Positions 1 to 12,029 of a DNA stretch of 64,000 nt are shown piece after piece. Every line of letters begins with the position of its first letter. The first letter of the stretch is position 1. Origin of the DNA: Punica granatum (Eukaryota; Streptophyta; Magnoliopsida; Myrtales; Lythraceae); NCBI RefSeq assembly GCF_007655135.1, contig NC_045127.1, forward strand, positions 26,268,199 through 26,332,198, read 5' to 3'. The notes beneath the pieces are model-generated. The model saw nothing but the letters and a program-made list of their open reading frames with translations, did no database searches and had not been told where the DNA came from. The translations under genes were made by a program, and so were the position numbers.

Positions 1-1082
1 TGGTTGCGGGCGAGTCGAAGCTTGGAGGGTTGAGCCGCGGCTTGGGGTTGAGCTGTGGCTTGGTGGCTTGGCGTGGCTGAGCTGTGGGTCCCATCCGATT
101 AAGAGAAAAGCCGGAAAACGCTTGAGACTTGATTGAGCTTGCATTCGATCTCCGATACCCAATTAATTTGAAGATTTGGAATGCTTGAATGACGAGGATT
201 CGGATGAGCCTAATATCGTCATGCATCGTATGAACGAACGTTCGGGTGACTCGACGCCTCGAGAGTCGGTTTTTGCCCTGTTTGGACGTTCGGAGCGGGG
301 TTTAGGGTCCCCCGGTCCCTGATTGCTCTTTGTGCATCCTGACATTTGTTTTGGCGATCTTTTTGCCCCGTGAGGGATCGCTGGCTCGTCGCCCTCGGTC
401 GGGGACCGTTGGCCCGGGAAGACCTAGGGACTTTGACCGGGGTTTTCTCAGTGTTCCCTGAATGTCTTGAGGTGCTCGGGGCCCGTTGTGAGGTGCTCGG
501 GGATCGTTGTGATCTCTGTTTTCCGTGGAAATGCCCCGAAGGTTCACCGAGAGACGTTTGTGACCACTGGAACGTCCCTCGGGAAACCGAGTCGAGTTCC
601 GGAAGGTCATCTGAAGCTTGTTCCCAGACCTTGGTGGTCCCCGAGTGCTTGTAGGCCCGTTTTGGGGGGCCATCTGCTTGTCAGTGGAGCGAGCCCCGGG
701 CGCTCTGTCAGAAAAGGCGTTCGTGAGGGGTCGGGGTGTCCCGGCTTAAGCAGGGTGCCCCGGAAATGCGCCCGGACGTGTCGTTGGTCACTTTGGCACT
801 GAGAGGGATTTTTGAAGTCCCATATTGGGCACCTTTCGGTGCTTCGGTGACTCGATGGTGAATAGTGCCACAGTGCCAGCCCTGTCATTTTGGGGATTCC
901 TTGTTCGTTCGTTCTTCTGATAGCTTTCCTCCGCTTTTCTCAGTGACCTAGCTCCTCCTCCTATTGCTCATGACCCCGTGTCCGCCTGTTTGCCTCTGAT
1001 TGCCGGATGATGAAATAGCGTCCCGAGCTTTGATCGGGGATTCTCGTGTAGGAAGCCGGTGGGCCAAAATGGGGTGCTGACA
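1..1082 (-). mobile_element. LTR fragment, E/F-type, minus strand
   Basis: The right edge reads GGGCCAAAATGGGGTGCTGACA, the reverse complement of the LTR start at 46471. The body matches the minus strand of the LTRs at 40926-42838 and 46471 onward, including the part with repeated 'gctgtggct/ccgcggct' words. The left side is cut by the window edge, so the LTR end, the PBS and the element type cannot be seen. It abuts an A-type LTR at 1083 and probably inserted into it. Short ORFs on both strands are not conserved in the sister LTRs and are not genes. Confidence 0.8.
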
Positions 1083-2501
1083 AGAGGGCAAGTTGGCTTC
1101 TTGCATTCAAGAGGAAGAAGAAGCTTCTAGAGCAAAGGGTGACTCATCTTGGGTAGCCCATGGGTCCCACGACTGAAGAGGAGAAACCGGGAAAAAGCTC
1201 GGGTCTCGATTGATCTCGCATTGGTAGTTCGTGGTTTGAATTGAACGTCGAATTATCGATATACACGAGGAAATAGATTTAAAGAGTCCGAGATTGGCAT
1301 TTTCCATGAGAAATTGTCAAATGTCTGTATGAGGCTCGGAAGCCGGTTTTGCTCCTTTTAAGCATTCAGAGCGAGGTTACCCACTTCTGACAGCATATCT
1401 TGTATCTGCATCCCACGTCGGTCATTTTGACATAGATTGTCAAATTACGTGGGCACTTGACTCTTAAGCCGGTAATGCAAATATAGAGCCGGAGATGTCC
1501 TAGGAGGCCGAAACTAGATTTCTCAGATTGCTTTCTGAGTTTCTTGGGCGATCCGGAGATCACTGTGATCTCCGTTTGCCGAGATTGGGCCTCTAAAGAT
1601 ATGAGAAGTGCATCTGAGACCCTTAAAGCATTGGTCGAGGGGTCTAGATGAGTTGTGTGATTCATTCCGACAATTCCACATTGAGCCTTGAGAAGGCTAG
1701 CATTGTGTAAGGTAAGCATCCGGCATCAAGTTTCCCCAAAGAGGACCTCCAGATATGAATTTTTATTGAAAATGGCCTTTTGTGCTCGTCAGAGGTTACT
1801 CGGGAAACCGTGAAGGGTTTTGCTGTCTGTTTTGCCCAATTGCGAATGTCCGCTGGAGTTTTCAGGGCAATGTGGTGAGAACTTCGTTTGCCGTCATTCC
1901 ATCAGACTAGTCTCCGGTTATGCTCTTCCGAAGAGGGGTATGCCCGTTTTGTCGCTCGGAAGTCATTCAGGGTGTCTGTATGGCTTCTAAAAGACAATAT
2001 GAAGCACTACTCGTGCTCTGTATGATTGTGGGGCATGGCCGTATCTGATATTTGGAATTAACTTTTCTCCGAGAAACCCGCATTTTTGGACTTCCACTGA
2101 AAAGTCGTCTGTATACAGAAAGTTGTTCTGTATAGAGCAGATGATTTGCAAAATGCCTTTGGGGACACTTTTCATCTGTTTGGCATTGGAGTGGATTTTT
2201 GAAGTCCAATATTGGCTATCTTCCGATGATCGAGCGAACTATCGGAAAATAGGCATGTTCGTGTGAACTCTAGCAATGCCGGTTTCGGACATTGTTGAGC
2301 TCTCTAGTCACTCTGTTGCTTCTTAATGACCCCTAGAGTCCTTCTGTCATATGCATGTGTCATTTGCCAGATTTCGCCAACTTGAGGATGAATAGTGATT
2401 TCTTGCTCTGCTGAGCCGTTTTCTGTATTCTGCTCAAGTCGTGGCTTGGATCATTGCTAATAATGTAATTTGAATGAGTGAGCCAAAATGGGGTGCTGAC
2501 A
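1083..2501 (-). mobile_element. LTR fragment, A-type, minus strand
   Basis: The right edge (AGCCAAAATGGGGTGCTGACA ending at 2501) is the reverse complement of the A-type LTR start seen at 15736, 25674 and 60965. The next 1.4 kb match the first 1.4 kb of those LTRs on the minus strand. The left end at 1083 corresponds to about 62390 in the 60965 copy, where 'aagccaacttgccctct' occurs, so the E/F-type LTR at 1-1082 interrupts it. No PPT lies beside 2501 on the minus strand (2502-2520 is not like 11240-11253). It may therefore be a separate insertion rather than the 3' LTR of the internal region to its right. Confidence 0.8.
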
Positions 2502-3684
2502 GAGGGGATGAGCTTGGCTTGATTGGGAGTCGGATTCTCTGGGGGATGGCTGCTAGGGTCGTCGTTAGGTCTGCTGTAGACCGTTTATTGTCGCGCCTGG
2601 CTGGGATACCCTAGTTATCTTTGAATTGTAGGTACAGGGCGGTAGTGTTGTGGGTTGAGATTGAGAACCGCGGGTGGTTCACTAGCAAAGTTAGGCATGA
2701 CTGTCCTTTAGTCTTGTGGACGGTAAGGTGCGCTACGTGTACGGGGGAGCTATTGTCTCGAGGGCGTTGATTTGCCAGAGACTGGCATCACCACTGGGGT
2801 GATGTTGCTTTGCCGAAGGCCGACCTCGCTGTTTTAGTGGTGGTTGTTCGCCGTAGGCGGCAACGCAGCTGGGTGGCTTGTGATACCTGTGAGCCTAATG
2901 CCATTAGTAAGTCATTTAAGGAATACTAACAAGGGTTAGACATAGGGAAGTCGAAAAGGGATCGGGTCACTTGAGTGACCCGTGAAGAGTTTTGCCTTAA
3001 AACGTAAATGGGGTCCCGTTTTTGAAAGCCTCGATAGGAGGCCTCCATGGGGCTCCCTTTGGCCATGTTGAGCATATCGAGACGCCCTCAACGATGTCCT
3101 AGTAGCTCTATTGGTTGTTCAATGTGTCCATTAGCTTTAGACTCTTCTCAACAAGGTGTCGTAGGATGGCTGCGGTTGTAACCCGCCAGGGGATTTCTGT
3201 CTAGAATTGGTCAAACCTCGATCTAGTCATTTTCGGAGTATTATGATTAGAGTCCCGTGGAGGAATTTCTGGGATTTCGTCTTTGTGATAGCCGATTGAA
3301 GGTGGCTGTGACCCATTTAAAGTTATGAAATGGACCGAGAGAAAAGAGAAAGCTTGGGGAGTATGTTGCCCCATAGTAAAAGGATACATGGGTTCACACC
3401 TGTAGCGAAATGTACCCACTTTATTCTCCATCCTATTATTCTGTATGCTGTTCTGAACTGCTCGGATGGCGTGCTCGGTTGCATACGACATTTTGGAGAT
3501 GGGTCCGCCTTGGACGGTTGAGCAGATAGGAGAATCAATCGAGATCGTATTGGAGTAGACAACCTAGCCACTTTCCATGGGGGACAACTTAGTTTATTTT
3601 TCTCTCATTTTGCTCTCCTTTTGCTATGGTCACCCGCATCGAATTCGGCCGTACTTCTCAACCTAAAGGGGATAAACTCTTCTT

Positions 3685-4055
3685 TTGCCACAACTGCCCA
3701 CCTCGAGATTTTCGATCGTGCCTCACTTTTACCCTAACTTTTGCCTAGGTCGCCCCATGGGCGACCTAGCAAGCTTGATTCTTTTCTCTCTCGAGTTAAC
3801 AACGGCGAAGAGTTTGGAGAATTCAAATTCCGAGTCGGTGTTGTTTTATGTCTCCATCGAGGAGTCGCGTTTGTTACCTCTCTTTTGTCTGGGTTTCTTG
3901 ATTTTTGGAATGGCCTCGCCAGTGTGTTTGGTGAACCTTGGCACTGTCTTGTTTTTCTTGATTGGCAGATAGTCTCGCTTTCTTTTTTCCTTGACGTTAG
4001 GATTTGTTTGTACCCCTTGGATTTGCTTGACTTTCATCGACCTTTATGTTGCTGA
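3685..4055 (+). pseudogene. possible antisense ORF of element G
   Basis: Two overlapping plus-strand frames (3685-3972 and 3741-4055) run antisense to element G. The first contains NFCLGRP and LASLILFSLELTTAKSLEN; the second contains VVLCLHRGV and DFWNGLASVFGEPWHCLVF. Matching words occur at the same place and in the same antisense orientation in D (14415-14843) and A (23045-23734, minus). The aligned frame changes part-way through, so any gene here is broken. Tat-lineage elements such as Grande, RIRE2 and Retand are known to carry an antisense ORF between pol and the 3' LTR. That these are related is inference, and a chance low-complexity frame remains possible. Confidence 0.3.
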
Positions 4056-5559
4056 GGTTGCTTTGACGTGCTTTGCCTTTTGAAGACTTGGTGTATTTTT
4101 TTTGTCCTAGCCCTATTTCGTGAGGGTCGAGTTTTGGAGTTTTGTATATTGTACATTCGGAAGCCGAACTACGTGTGTTTTGTCCATGCAAACTTTTCAA
4201 ATGATTTTACCCTATTGCCTATGATAAAGAAAAATACAAAGTCTTGCCCCAGGGATTAGGTGACCGAGACTGCCCCGGTGTGAATGTTGGACAGGGATAC
4301 CCCGGTGTATGTGGATGTCGCCAGTGGTAGGTGTCCTACATGATCTTCGTCCTCGACCATGTCCCATGGCTAAAGTAACGGGTGTCTTTTAGAGAAATGT
4401 GCTCTCGAAACCGATGGGCATGTCTCGCCCTAGGGCTCGTTGTAGTTTGATAGCCGTTAGTGGGACTTTACGGTGGTGAAGGTCCGATTCGCCCCAAGGC
4501 GTTGTTCAATTTCGAGAGAGACGATTGCGTCGGTGCTGAGTGGTCTGCTCAATCGTCTCCGTTCTCGGCTTCGTAGGGGGTACGTTTTGGTTAGGCCCTT
4601 TCCTTGTCGAAGTATAAATAGGCTCGAGAAGAGTTCCCGGGGAGGTGTGAACCCTCGCATCAGCCATTGCCATTGACCAGCGTGTCCCTATGAAAAAGAT
4701 GATGCATTAGGTGAATATGGGGTGGAATGTGTGGTAAGAAATTTGAAGTTGGCCCATGGGAAAAGCCTTTTCGTCGAGCACACGATCCACGGGGTGTCGC
4801 GTGTAGGGGACATTCGTTTTCGGGAGTCTTGTCATCACCACACTAGAGTAGTTAGACCGTGGTTGGAGGTCGCATAAGTGTACTCTTCTCGGGTGCGGGT
4901 AGGCAGACGCAACCGTCCTAAGGAAGGCTCGAGGAGTAGGATCCCACGGGGATAGGCGGGTCGAACTAGCCCGTCAAAACCAATGCGGTGTCGTTAGGAC
5001 TATCGTAATGCCCTTTTTGAAGGGTTTGTTCTGGGCGGGATCCCTTGGATTACATTGAAATAGGATAAGATACAGTAAAAATGGAATTTAAGAAAGGTGT
5101 GCTCATGGGATGCGTGTTGTTCCAACAGTTAGTTGACTTTCCTAAACGTTGCTCGAGCGTGTTCGAATCACCGTGGTGATCATTTGGATTCAAGTGGAGC
5201 TTGGAAAGGAAAGTGATTCGCTTAAGAATGTGAAAATGCTAGGAATACGTAAACGAGAAAGAGAATATAAATGCAAGAATTCTTAAGGAATGCGAAGAGA
5301 TTTCAATAAGATCGGTGCTTGTGTCATAATAAAAGATCCATCTTCCATCGTGTGGCTTATAGCTTTGCTTACACATGGGGTGACATCATATATACATAAA
5401 TAGCCTTAGACATCGGTAATCATGGCAGGGTAGAGCGGGATGGTGGTCCAGTTGGTCAGTTACTCGCCGTCTTGCACTAGGTGAACATGGACCCTTAAGA
5501 GGGAATCTCCTCAGCTACGACGTTGATGCGTGGCAAAGCAATGAAAGAGTGGTCTTGAG

Positions 5560-6310
5560 CAGAGAGGGGCCATCAAGAGTGCCTTTAATGATGTGAGGCG
5601 GCCCGGGAAGGGAGGTACAGTCGATGACGAACGAGGTTTGGTCTTCTTCCTTGGCCTCGTCCTTGCCCAGAGGGCAAATGCCGATCATGTTGATGGTCGG
5701 GCCTGAACCCGACCGTGGTCGGGGAGGGGATTGGTCTGTACATTCAGTGGCTTAACCTCGCTAAAGGAGAGTTGTTTCCTCTCGATCATTTCCTGCAATT
5801 TGCCCTGGAGGATGTAGCAGTTGTCTATCGTGTGCCTCGGAATGTCCATATGGAACTCACCATGGAGGTTTTGGTTATGGATCCTAAGTTAAAGGTCGGG
5901 TCGAGGGCCTTCGGGGCGATTCTCCTAGCCGTAAGGAGTTAGCGGTAGAATTGTAATTGGGAGATCAACAGAGGCGGGTATTGAGGATAAGGGCGAGCCT
6001 TCCCCCTACCGCCTTAGTGAGGCTATGGGGTCGAGGCCCATTGGATTGGCTAGGGAGCTCTCGAAGCCAGGGGGCCTGATAGGAGGGACTTGAAGATGAG
6101 CCGGAGCATAGTGATGGACGTACGGTTGTGGGGCCTACGGTGAATGATAAACTGGCAGAGCCGAGTAATAAACTAGTTGGGCTAAAAGCTGCTGCTGCTG
6201 GTACTGCGAGGGAACTGGAACATACGTCTGGAAGGCCAATGGTGTGGGCGCAAAGTTCAGGGTGTACTGCGAGAGGCCAAGGCGTATGGGTTGACAGCAT
6301 TAATGGAGGT
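5560..6310 (-). pseudogene. gag: gag C-terminal remnant, zinc-knuckle region (element G)
   Basis: The minus strand encodes a recognisable piece of the same gag as in F. A proline/glutamine-rich linker (about 6300-5900) is followed by a degenerate knuckle segment GEFHMDIPRHTIDNC (about 5865-5820), then KLQEMIERKQLSFSEV and NVQTNPLPDHG, and, after a frame change, SGSGPTINMIGICPLG (about 5710-5660). The aligned part of F reads CEYHMGSSGHALDNC, so the first zinc-binding cysteine is a glycine here. Gag would package the element RNA. This copy has stops and frameshifts, is cut at 6310 by the H LTR, and cannot be functional. Confidence 0.75.
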
Positions 6311-7413
6311 TGTCAATACCCCATTTTGTTCCATCAGCTCCAGGAGAGAATATCAATAGCAAACCTGGCCACAGCCCGACAAGCATAACAGAAGAAGGCC
6401 CGATAAATCCTGGCTACTATTCACATTTGGGTTAGCAAGGGCAACCACACGACCATGAAGCATGAGCTATAGCAGAAGTCTCAAGGCATCCATACAGGTC
6501 ATAGGAGGCAACCGGAGAGACCAGACAGTCATCCGATCCCTGGTCGACAAAAGCCGGCTCACTACAGTACTATTCATCAACAACTTGCTGGAGCGTTGAA
6601 AGGTATCCAATGTTGGACTCTAAAAATCCCTATTGGTACCAAACTGACGAATATCACCTCCGAGCACATTTCGCAAATCTTCTGCTTAGCCTGACAGGCT
6701 TTAGACCTCGGATCAGCGAGAGTCGACACTACAATACTATTCACAGCCGGATCGCCAAAGCATCGGAAGGTATCCAATATGTGGCTCTAAAAATACCTCA
6801 CGATGCCAAAAAGACCAATGTCATCTCCGGACGCATTTCAAAAATCATTTGCATGAGTCGGGGTACTCCCGAAGATCCATAGATAACCTTTCTAATGGGG
6901 CTCCCGGGATTCCCACTCCACAAGTGGATCAACAGCACCCAAAGACAGGCCTGGCCATGCCCAAGGGTTATCAGGACCGGGGAATAGGTTTCAGACTGCT
7001 TTCTGGAAATCATTTTGACCTCCCGAGTTAATCCAGACCTGGGAAACGATGTCCTTTCTACAGAAAACCCTAGCCGGAGATATTTTTGACGAATCGTTAG
7101 TACACAAAATCCACGTCAATCAATCCCATAGACCTCAAGGCCAGGGAAATAAACCCTAATTGCACGGCACTAGTCATTTAGGTTTCCCGAGTACCGCTCA
7201 GGCGAAAAAAAGGCCCATTTCGAGTGGAATCTCGCGTGTAAAGCTTGTTTTTCGAAATGTTAATACTCGAGCTCTGCACCACCCATTCCCAACCACCCCA
7301 AGGGCCAAGAAAATTATTTCGACTCGCCCAAGTAGCTTTAAAGTGGTATGAAACGACCCCCAGCAAACCTTCGGGTTTTGTTTTCGACAAACGGAGAACA
7401 CAGTGGTCTCTAG
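6311..7413 (+). mobile_element. LTR fragment H, E/F-type, truncated
   Basis: It starts TGTCAATACCCCATTTTG at 6311, a mutated version of the family LTR start, and is collinear with the first 0.9 to 1 kb of the LTRs at 40926 and 46471. Shared landmarks are 'cagcccgacaagc-taacagaagaa', 'aaggtatccaatat-tggctctaaaaat' and 'gacaaacggagaacacagtggtctc'. It interrupts the gag of element G. After 'cagtggtctct' (about 7413) the sequence jumps to the terminal part of the minus-strand LTR of D, so H is cut there. I did not find its continuation on the far side of D. Confidence 0.8.
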
Positions 7414-9884
7414 ATTGTGCAACCGATCGCACGGTTTGGGAGTGTCTACCTTTCCGTGGGGATGCGTGACGGACACGCATGAGAAGGAGTCGCCACTACC
7501 TGTTTACGATTCGATGGTCGAGGGCCGGTGAGTTGCCCGAGTCTAAGAGTAAGGATACACCTACTATGCTAAGGAACATTGTCTTGCGGAACCCGAAGTT
7601 CTGAATTCAAGGCTTCTGTTACGTGCGAGTCTATATCCCGCACGCCCTATCGGTACTCTAGTTTGTCTAGTATTTTTCGTTTTTATTCATTTACCGCTTG
7701 ATTTAAGTTTCGTTCATCTTGTTTGTTTTGTCACTGTAAATTCGTAGAAGCGATCAGTTCGATTTAAGAGGCCGAAAGAAAAGCGGATCCCCAAGTCAAG
7801 GGATCGGTCCACCTTCCTCGCATCTTGGTTAACCAGATCGTGATGTCTAGTTCACCATGTGGACCAGGCCCGTGACTCATGTGGTCCCGCTCGTCTCGGG
7901 GACTCTTAAACCAACTCAATCGATTCGGACTCTCAGACTCCACGCTTGCCGACCGAGATCGTTATATAAATAGGTGTACAAATAAATACCTCACAATGTA
8001 ATCTCAAATAATAAATACAAATTACAACAAATGGATCCCGGTCGACTCACGTTTGGCCAATATTCCGCTCATGCTTACCGAGTGGTTTAAACGACCGAAA
8101 CAAAAATTAAAGCGATGTGGGCTCGTAAGAGTCGAAGATCGAGTCCGACTGACCCGACGGATTTCTAAAGGACAAAATGGTCCTTGAGATAACCGTGGGA
8201 CCAGTCGAGCTCTCGGGTAATTGTCTAACCTCATTTCACGTGTCCTAACTCGAATCATCCTCCGCATGGGCACTAAACGGGTCGAGACAATGACTTAAGG
8301 CGAGACCCTATGTCGCACTCGGGTCGTGCGTGCTCGGTGTGTGGGGGCATTGGACCTCGTGGTCGACAATAAAAGGGCATTGGACCCCATGTGCATCGTA
8401 TCCTATGGACCTGGGCTCGAACAACATGAAAATAGACAAAGCAGATAAACAACAGATTAAAACAGAAAAAAAAAGAAAAAAAAAGACAAGTTGTGTGTTA
8501 TTGCTGAATTTACGTGATTAACAAATTATGAACCGGGGTTGCTTGGTAAACAAATTCCTACCCTAAACAGACAAATGGGATGATGTATTCAATGTTGATT
8601 GGCCCTAGATCGCCATGGAAGGGTATGTTGCATTTGGCAATATTGAAAGGACCCGATAGACATGATGTCTGTAATCAAGTCTCAAATGTGTGGGTTGCTT
8701 TTAAATTATTCTGTATGGTGATAATGCAACTTTTACAGATCATAATAGAGGTGTTTTCTCCTAAAACCCAGAACCTAGACCTTCGCTTGACTATTTTCAC
8801 GTGTTTGATTAAGCCGAGTTTGAGATTAATTCGCTCTTTATATTTTGACTCATTCTAAGCACAAACTTAGGAAAAATGGGGCACGAAACACCACTAGGAT
8901 GCCAAGGTTTCTGTGCATATTCCATGAGGGACCGGACAACCTTTCACAAACCGTCCCTGCTCGTGCCTCTAATCCCATTCCCTAAGCACCCCAATCTACA
9001 CCAGGATGACAGAAACATAAAAATAGAAAAGGGAGGGTATACGAATGATAATCGCACATTGATAGGTGTCCATCCCTTTTGCGTGAATGTTGCTGGTATG
9101 TCGGGTGATGAAGGAGAGAGTATAGAAAGAACGAGAGAACGAGAGAGTCTGAGTGGTCATGAGAGAACTGAGGTGGTCTCGGTGGTCCCGTTTGCTGGAA
9201 AGGGAGTCAGTGAGGAAAGAGAACGAGAAGGAGATTGAAGAAGGAAGGTTCAGTTGAGGGAGATGAGTTGTGGGAATGATGGGTGAGTTTTTTTCGTGAG
9301 CTGAGGGGGGGAAGGAATTGAGAGAGTAGGAATGAGAATGAGCTGTGATGTGTGGTTAGTAGGCCCTAAGCTGAGGGATGGAGAGGATTTGTTGTTTCTG
9401 GTAACCGAGAGGAGTCGGTTTAGGAGTCAGCTGAGGGGTTGAGAGGATCTCCATTGGCTCTGAGCTGAGAAAAGATAGAGGAGACGAGAATTCAGCTGAT
9501 GGCTCATGGGAGATGAGGGAAAAAACGAGAAAATCAACAATGGACCCTTATCGTCTATTTTTTTTTTGTTTCCTTCTTGACTGTGAAGAAAGAGAACCAG
9601 AGGAAAAGGGACCACTGGACTCAGCTAGCTCTGATGGGATCTTCCGTGTGGTAGGCGAAGAGGAGAAGGATGAGGTGATGGGCAGGCTCGGGTCATCAGA
9701 ACAGAGGAAGAAAGGAGGGAAAATGGTGCCTGGTTAGTTGCTCGACTAAAAAGCTGAGAAGGAGAAGGAGGCTGCAGAGGATAGGAGTAGTTGGTCAAAG
9801 CGTGAGCAGTTTTCTGTAGGCTCGGGACTTGTCGAGAGGGACGAGAAGAAGAAGTGGAAATGAAGGTTGTCAGTGATGATGACT

Positions 9885-10400
9885 GATGCGTAGAGCAGTT
9901 CCGCCGAGAGCATAGGCACCTCCAGCTTGCAATTGAACTAGAGATCAAACCAGAAAGCCGAAAGAAAACGAAAAGAGGAAAAATGGTTAGCTATCATAGG
10001 TTGTCGGTGATGATGACTGATGCGTAGAGCAGGTGATGATGACTGATGCGTAGAGCAGTTCCGCCGAGACTTGTCGAGAGGGACGAGAAGAAGAAGTGGA
10101 AAAGAAGGTTGTCGGTGATGATGACTGATGCGTAAAGCAGTTCCGCCGAGAGCATAGGCACCTCCAGCTTGCAATTGAACTAGAGATCGAACCAGAAAGC
10201 CGAAAGAAAATGAAAAGAGGAAAAATGGTTAGCTCTAATAGGTTGTTGGTGATGATGACTGATGCGTAGAGCAGGTGATGATGACTGATGCGTAGAGCAG
10301 TTCCGCCGAGAGCATAGGCACCTTTAGCTTGCAAAAGAACTAGAGATCGAACCAGAAAGCCGAAAGAAAGCGAAAGAGGAAAAATGGTTAGCTCTAATCG
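9885..10400. repeat. irregular local duplications in the D 3' LTR
   Basis: A block containing 'gatgatgactgatgcgtagagcag', 'gagcataggcacctccagc' and 'gaaccagaaagccgaaag' occurs three times. The anchor 'gagcatagg' starts at 9908, 10150 and 10310, giving spacings of 242 and 160 bp, and a short inner unit (gatgatgactgatgcgtagagcag) is repeated further. The copies are nearly identical, so the duplication is more recent than the surrounding LTR. Minus-strand frames of up to 186 codons here come from the repeat and are not supported as genes. Confidence 0.85.
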
Positions 10401-10411
10401 GGTGGGTGCCT

Positions 10412-10480
10412 CGAAGAAGAAGAAGAAGAAGGTGGGTGCCCCGAAGAAGAAGAAGAAGAAGAAGTAGAAGCAGAAAGAAA
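10412..10480. repeat. (GAA)n microsatellite
   Basis: Two runs of GAA (about 6 and 7 units) are separated by 'ggtgggtgccccg', followed by a looser GA-rich tail. The arginine-rich plus frame and leucine/phenylalanine-rich minus frames that cross it are products of the triplet repeat. Confidence 0.9.
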
Positions 10481-11239
10481 GAAAAGAAAATGGTAGAGAA
10501 GAGAGGTGGGGGTGGGGTCGACAATGTCCACTTGGGTCAACCCCCATCTGCCAAGTTATTGATTTTATTTATTTATTTATTTAATTGATTATGTTTTTAT
10601 TTTTTACTTTTTTACACTTATGTGTGTCTTCAAGTAAAATTCAATTTCTCAAAATCCATCGGCAATTTCAGGATGAAAACTTTGAAATTGAGAAATTCGA
10701 AAAATAGCCGGCCTTATGAGAATTCCAATTTGCATCGGCGGAGATCGAATCTCGATAAAAATAGATATCGAGCCCCTGACGCACGTTGATCGTAATTGCC
10801 CTATTAATTTCGAAATTCAATCTTTAAAATCAAATATCCGAAAAATGATCTGAAAACACTGTCGTGCTCAGAAAAATTCAAGGATTAGTATTATGCAGAA
10901 AAATATTTTCTTAGTCCCAAATATCATCCCAAATATTGAAAAATTGACATTAATGTGTGTAAGGCCGAAATTCCCGCCTTTTCAATCGGGCATTAGAAAA
11001 ATGATCCGAGACCACCATTGCGTTCAGAAAAATTCGAGGATCCATATTATGCAAAAAGTATTCTTCAACCCCACATTTTTTCCTGAAAAATGTAAAATTG
11101 AAGTTAAATAAATAAAAAAAAGCATGCCCCGAATTCAAGAGCCATGAGTGCTTGGATAATTAGTCACGAATGCTTCCCTCCAACGAAATGACGATTTTGC
11201 CCTCCCTTGGTGCTGGTGGACCAAAACTGGGTGCTGACA

Positions 11240-11253
11240 GCTTGCCCCTCTTT
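11240..11253 (-). other. polypurine tract of element D
   Basis: On the minus strand this reads AAAGAGGGGCAAGC, directly before the LTR start TGTCAGC. It is base-for-base the same as the tract at 25660-25673 in element A. In LTR retrotransposons this tract primes plus-strand DNA synthesis. Its position shows that the LTR at 7414-11239 is the 3' LTR and that D lies on the minus strand. Confidence 0.9.
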
Positions 11254-11526
11254 GGCTGTGTGCTCAAGTGGAGGATGCAGCCAAAGACTTTAAGAAGTAC
11301 CCCGGTTTGGTCCTAGCGACCACCACGACGCCTACAATGATCGTTCTCTCCTCTTATCTTTGGATACATTGGGAATACCGTACGTTTTTTTTTTTTCGGG
11401 GATTGCCCAATGCCAAGCAGAGGAGAGCAGGAAAATGGGTAGTGTGAGGTCTATGTTGGGAAAATAAAAACTTTATGTGGCAGAGTAAAGATCGAAACAA
11501 ATCCGAGGTGCGAAAAATAAATAAAT

Positions 11527-12010
11527 CATCGGGACAAACTCGGAAATGCGAAATTCAAATCATTGGGACTGGCCCGGAAATGCAAGTTTGCTTATCGGGA
11601 TTGGCTTGGAAATGCAAAGATGTTCATCGAGACTGGCTCGAAAATGCAAAAATGAAGTCATCGGGACTGGCCCGACAATGCAAAAATGATGCCATCGGGA
11701 CTGACCTAGAAATGTAGAAATGATGCCATCGGGAATGGCTTGGAAATGCAGAAATGAAGTCATAGGGACTGGCCTGGAAATGCAAAAATGATGTCATCGG
11801 GATTGACCCGAAAATGCAGATGTGATGTCATCGGGATTGGCCCAAAAATGCAAAGGTGATGTCATCAGAACTGGCTCGGAAATGTAGAAATAAAGTCATT
11901 GGGATTGGCTCGAAAATATAGAAAAGATGTCTTTGAGACTGGCCCGGAAATGTAGAGGTGATGTCATCGGGACTGGCTCGGTAATGCAGAGATGAAATCA
12001 TCGAGATTGG
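11527..12010. repeat. tandem array, 33-34-bp unit, about 14 copies
   Basis: The unit contains 'catcgggactggcccggaaatg' followed by 'caaaaatgatgt'. Unit starts can be placed at 11527, 11561, 11593, 11627, 11661, 11694, 11728, 11761, 11795 and 11829, giving a period of 32-34 bp. Copies differ by scattered substitutions. The array lies just upstream of the 3' LTR of D (in D's own orientation), next to a second, unrelated array. Confidence 0.9.
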
Positions 12011-12029
12011 CCCGGAAAAGGGAGGAGGG

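Larger units (their letters stand above)
2502..6310 (-). mobile_element. internal region of old Tat/Ogre-like element G (minus)
   Basis: This 3.8-kb stretch is a diverged copy of the non-coding 3' half of the internal regions of D (11240-15735, 35526 onward) and, in inverted orientation, of A. Landmarks are the 'gttatgaaat-gaccgagagaaaagagaaagcttgggga' block near 3325-3360 (compare 14010-14050), the 'catgggaaaa' block near 4747, and the 4900-5030 block matching 35640-35740. At the right it carries the decayed end of a gag gene (about 5560-6310, minus), then is cut by the LTR at 6311. Its orientation is the same as D. Apart from the gag remnant and a possible antisense ORF near 3685-4055, no gene is seen. 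Confidence 0.75.
7414..11239 (-). mobile_element. 3' LTR of element D (minus)
   Basis: The upper edge is the LTR start (minus-strand TGTCAGCACCCAGTTTTGG, ending at 11239), directly next to a PPT at 11240-11253. From about 7416 to 9003 it is collinear with 37845-39407, the other D LTR. This includes the terminal block with reverse complements of 'gtgactccttctcacgc' and 'ccgcacgccctatcggtactctag', and the short hairpin repeats near 8343-8388. About 45 bp of the LTR tip seen at 37798-37845 are missing at the lower end. The part 9003-10560 has no counterpart in the other D LTR and holds local duplications. About 10560-11239 is A/T-rich LTR start (U3) sequence. Confidence 0.75.

Noticed and set aside
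2502..2530. Purine-rich stretch beside the LTR edge at 2501 as a possible PPT
   Set aside because: The purines are on the plus strand while the LTR is on the minus strand, and it does not match the conserved tract at 11240-11253 or 25660-25673.
9040..9240. Plus-strand frame rich in arginine, glutamate and serine (8876-9238)
   Set aside because: It falls in LTR sequence of D with purine-rich repeats (gagagaacgagaga). The matching part of the other D LTR has no such frame.
10406..10588. Arginine-rich frame and leucine-rich antisense frames over (GAA)n
   Set aside because: Triplet microsatellite artefact.
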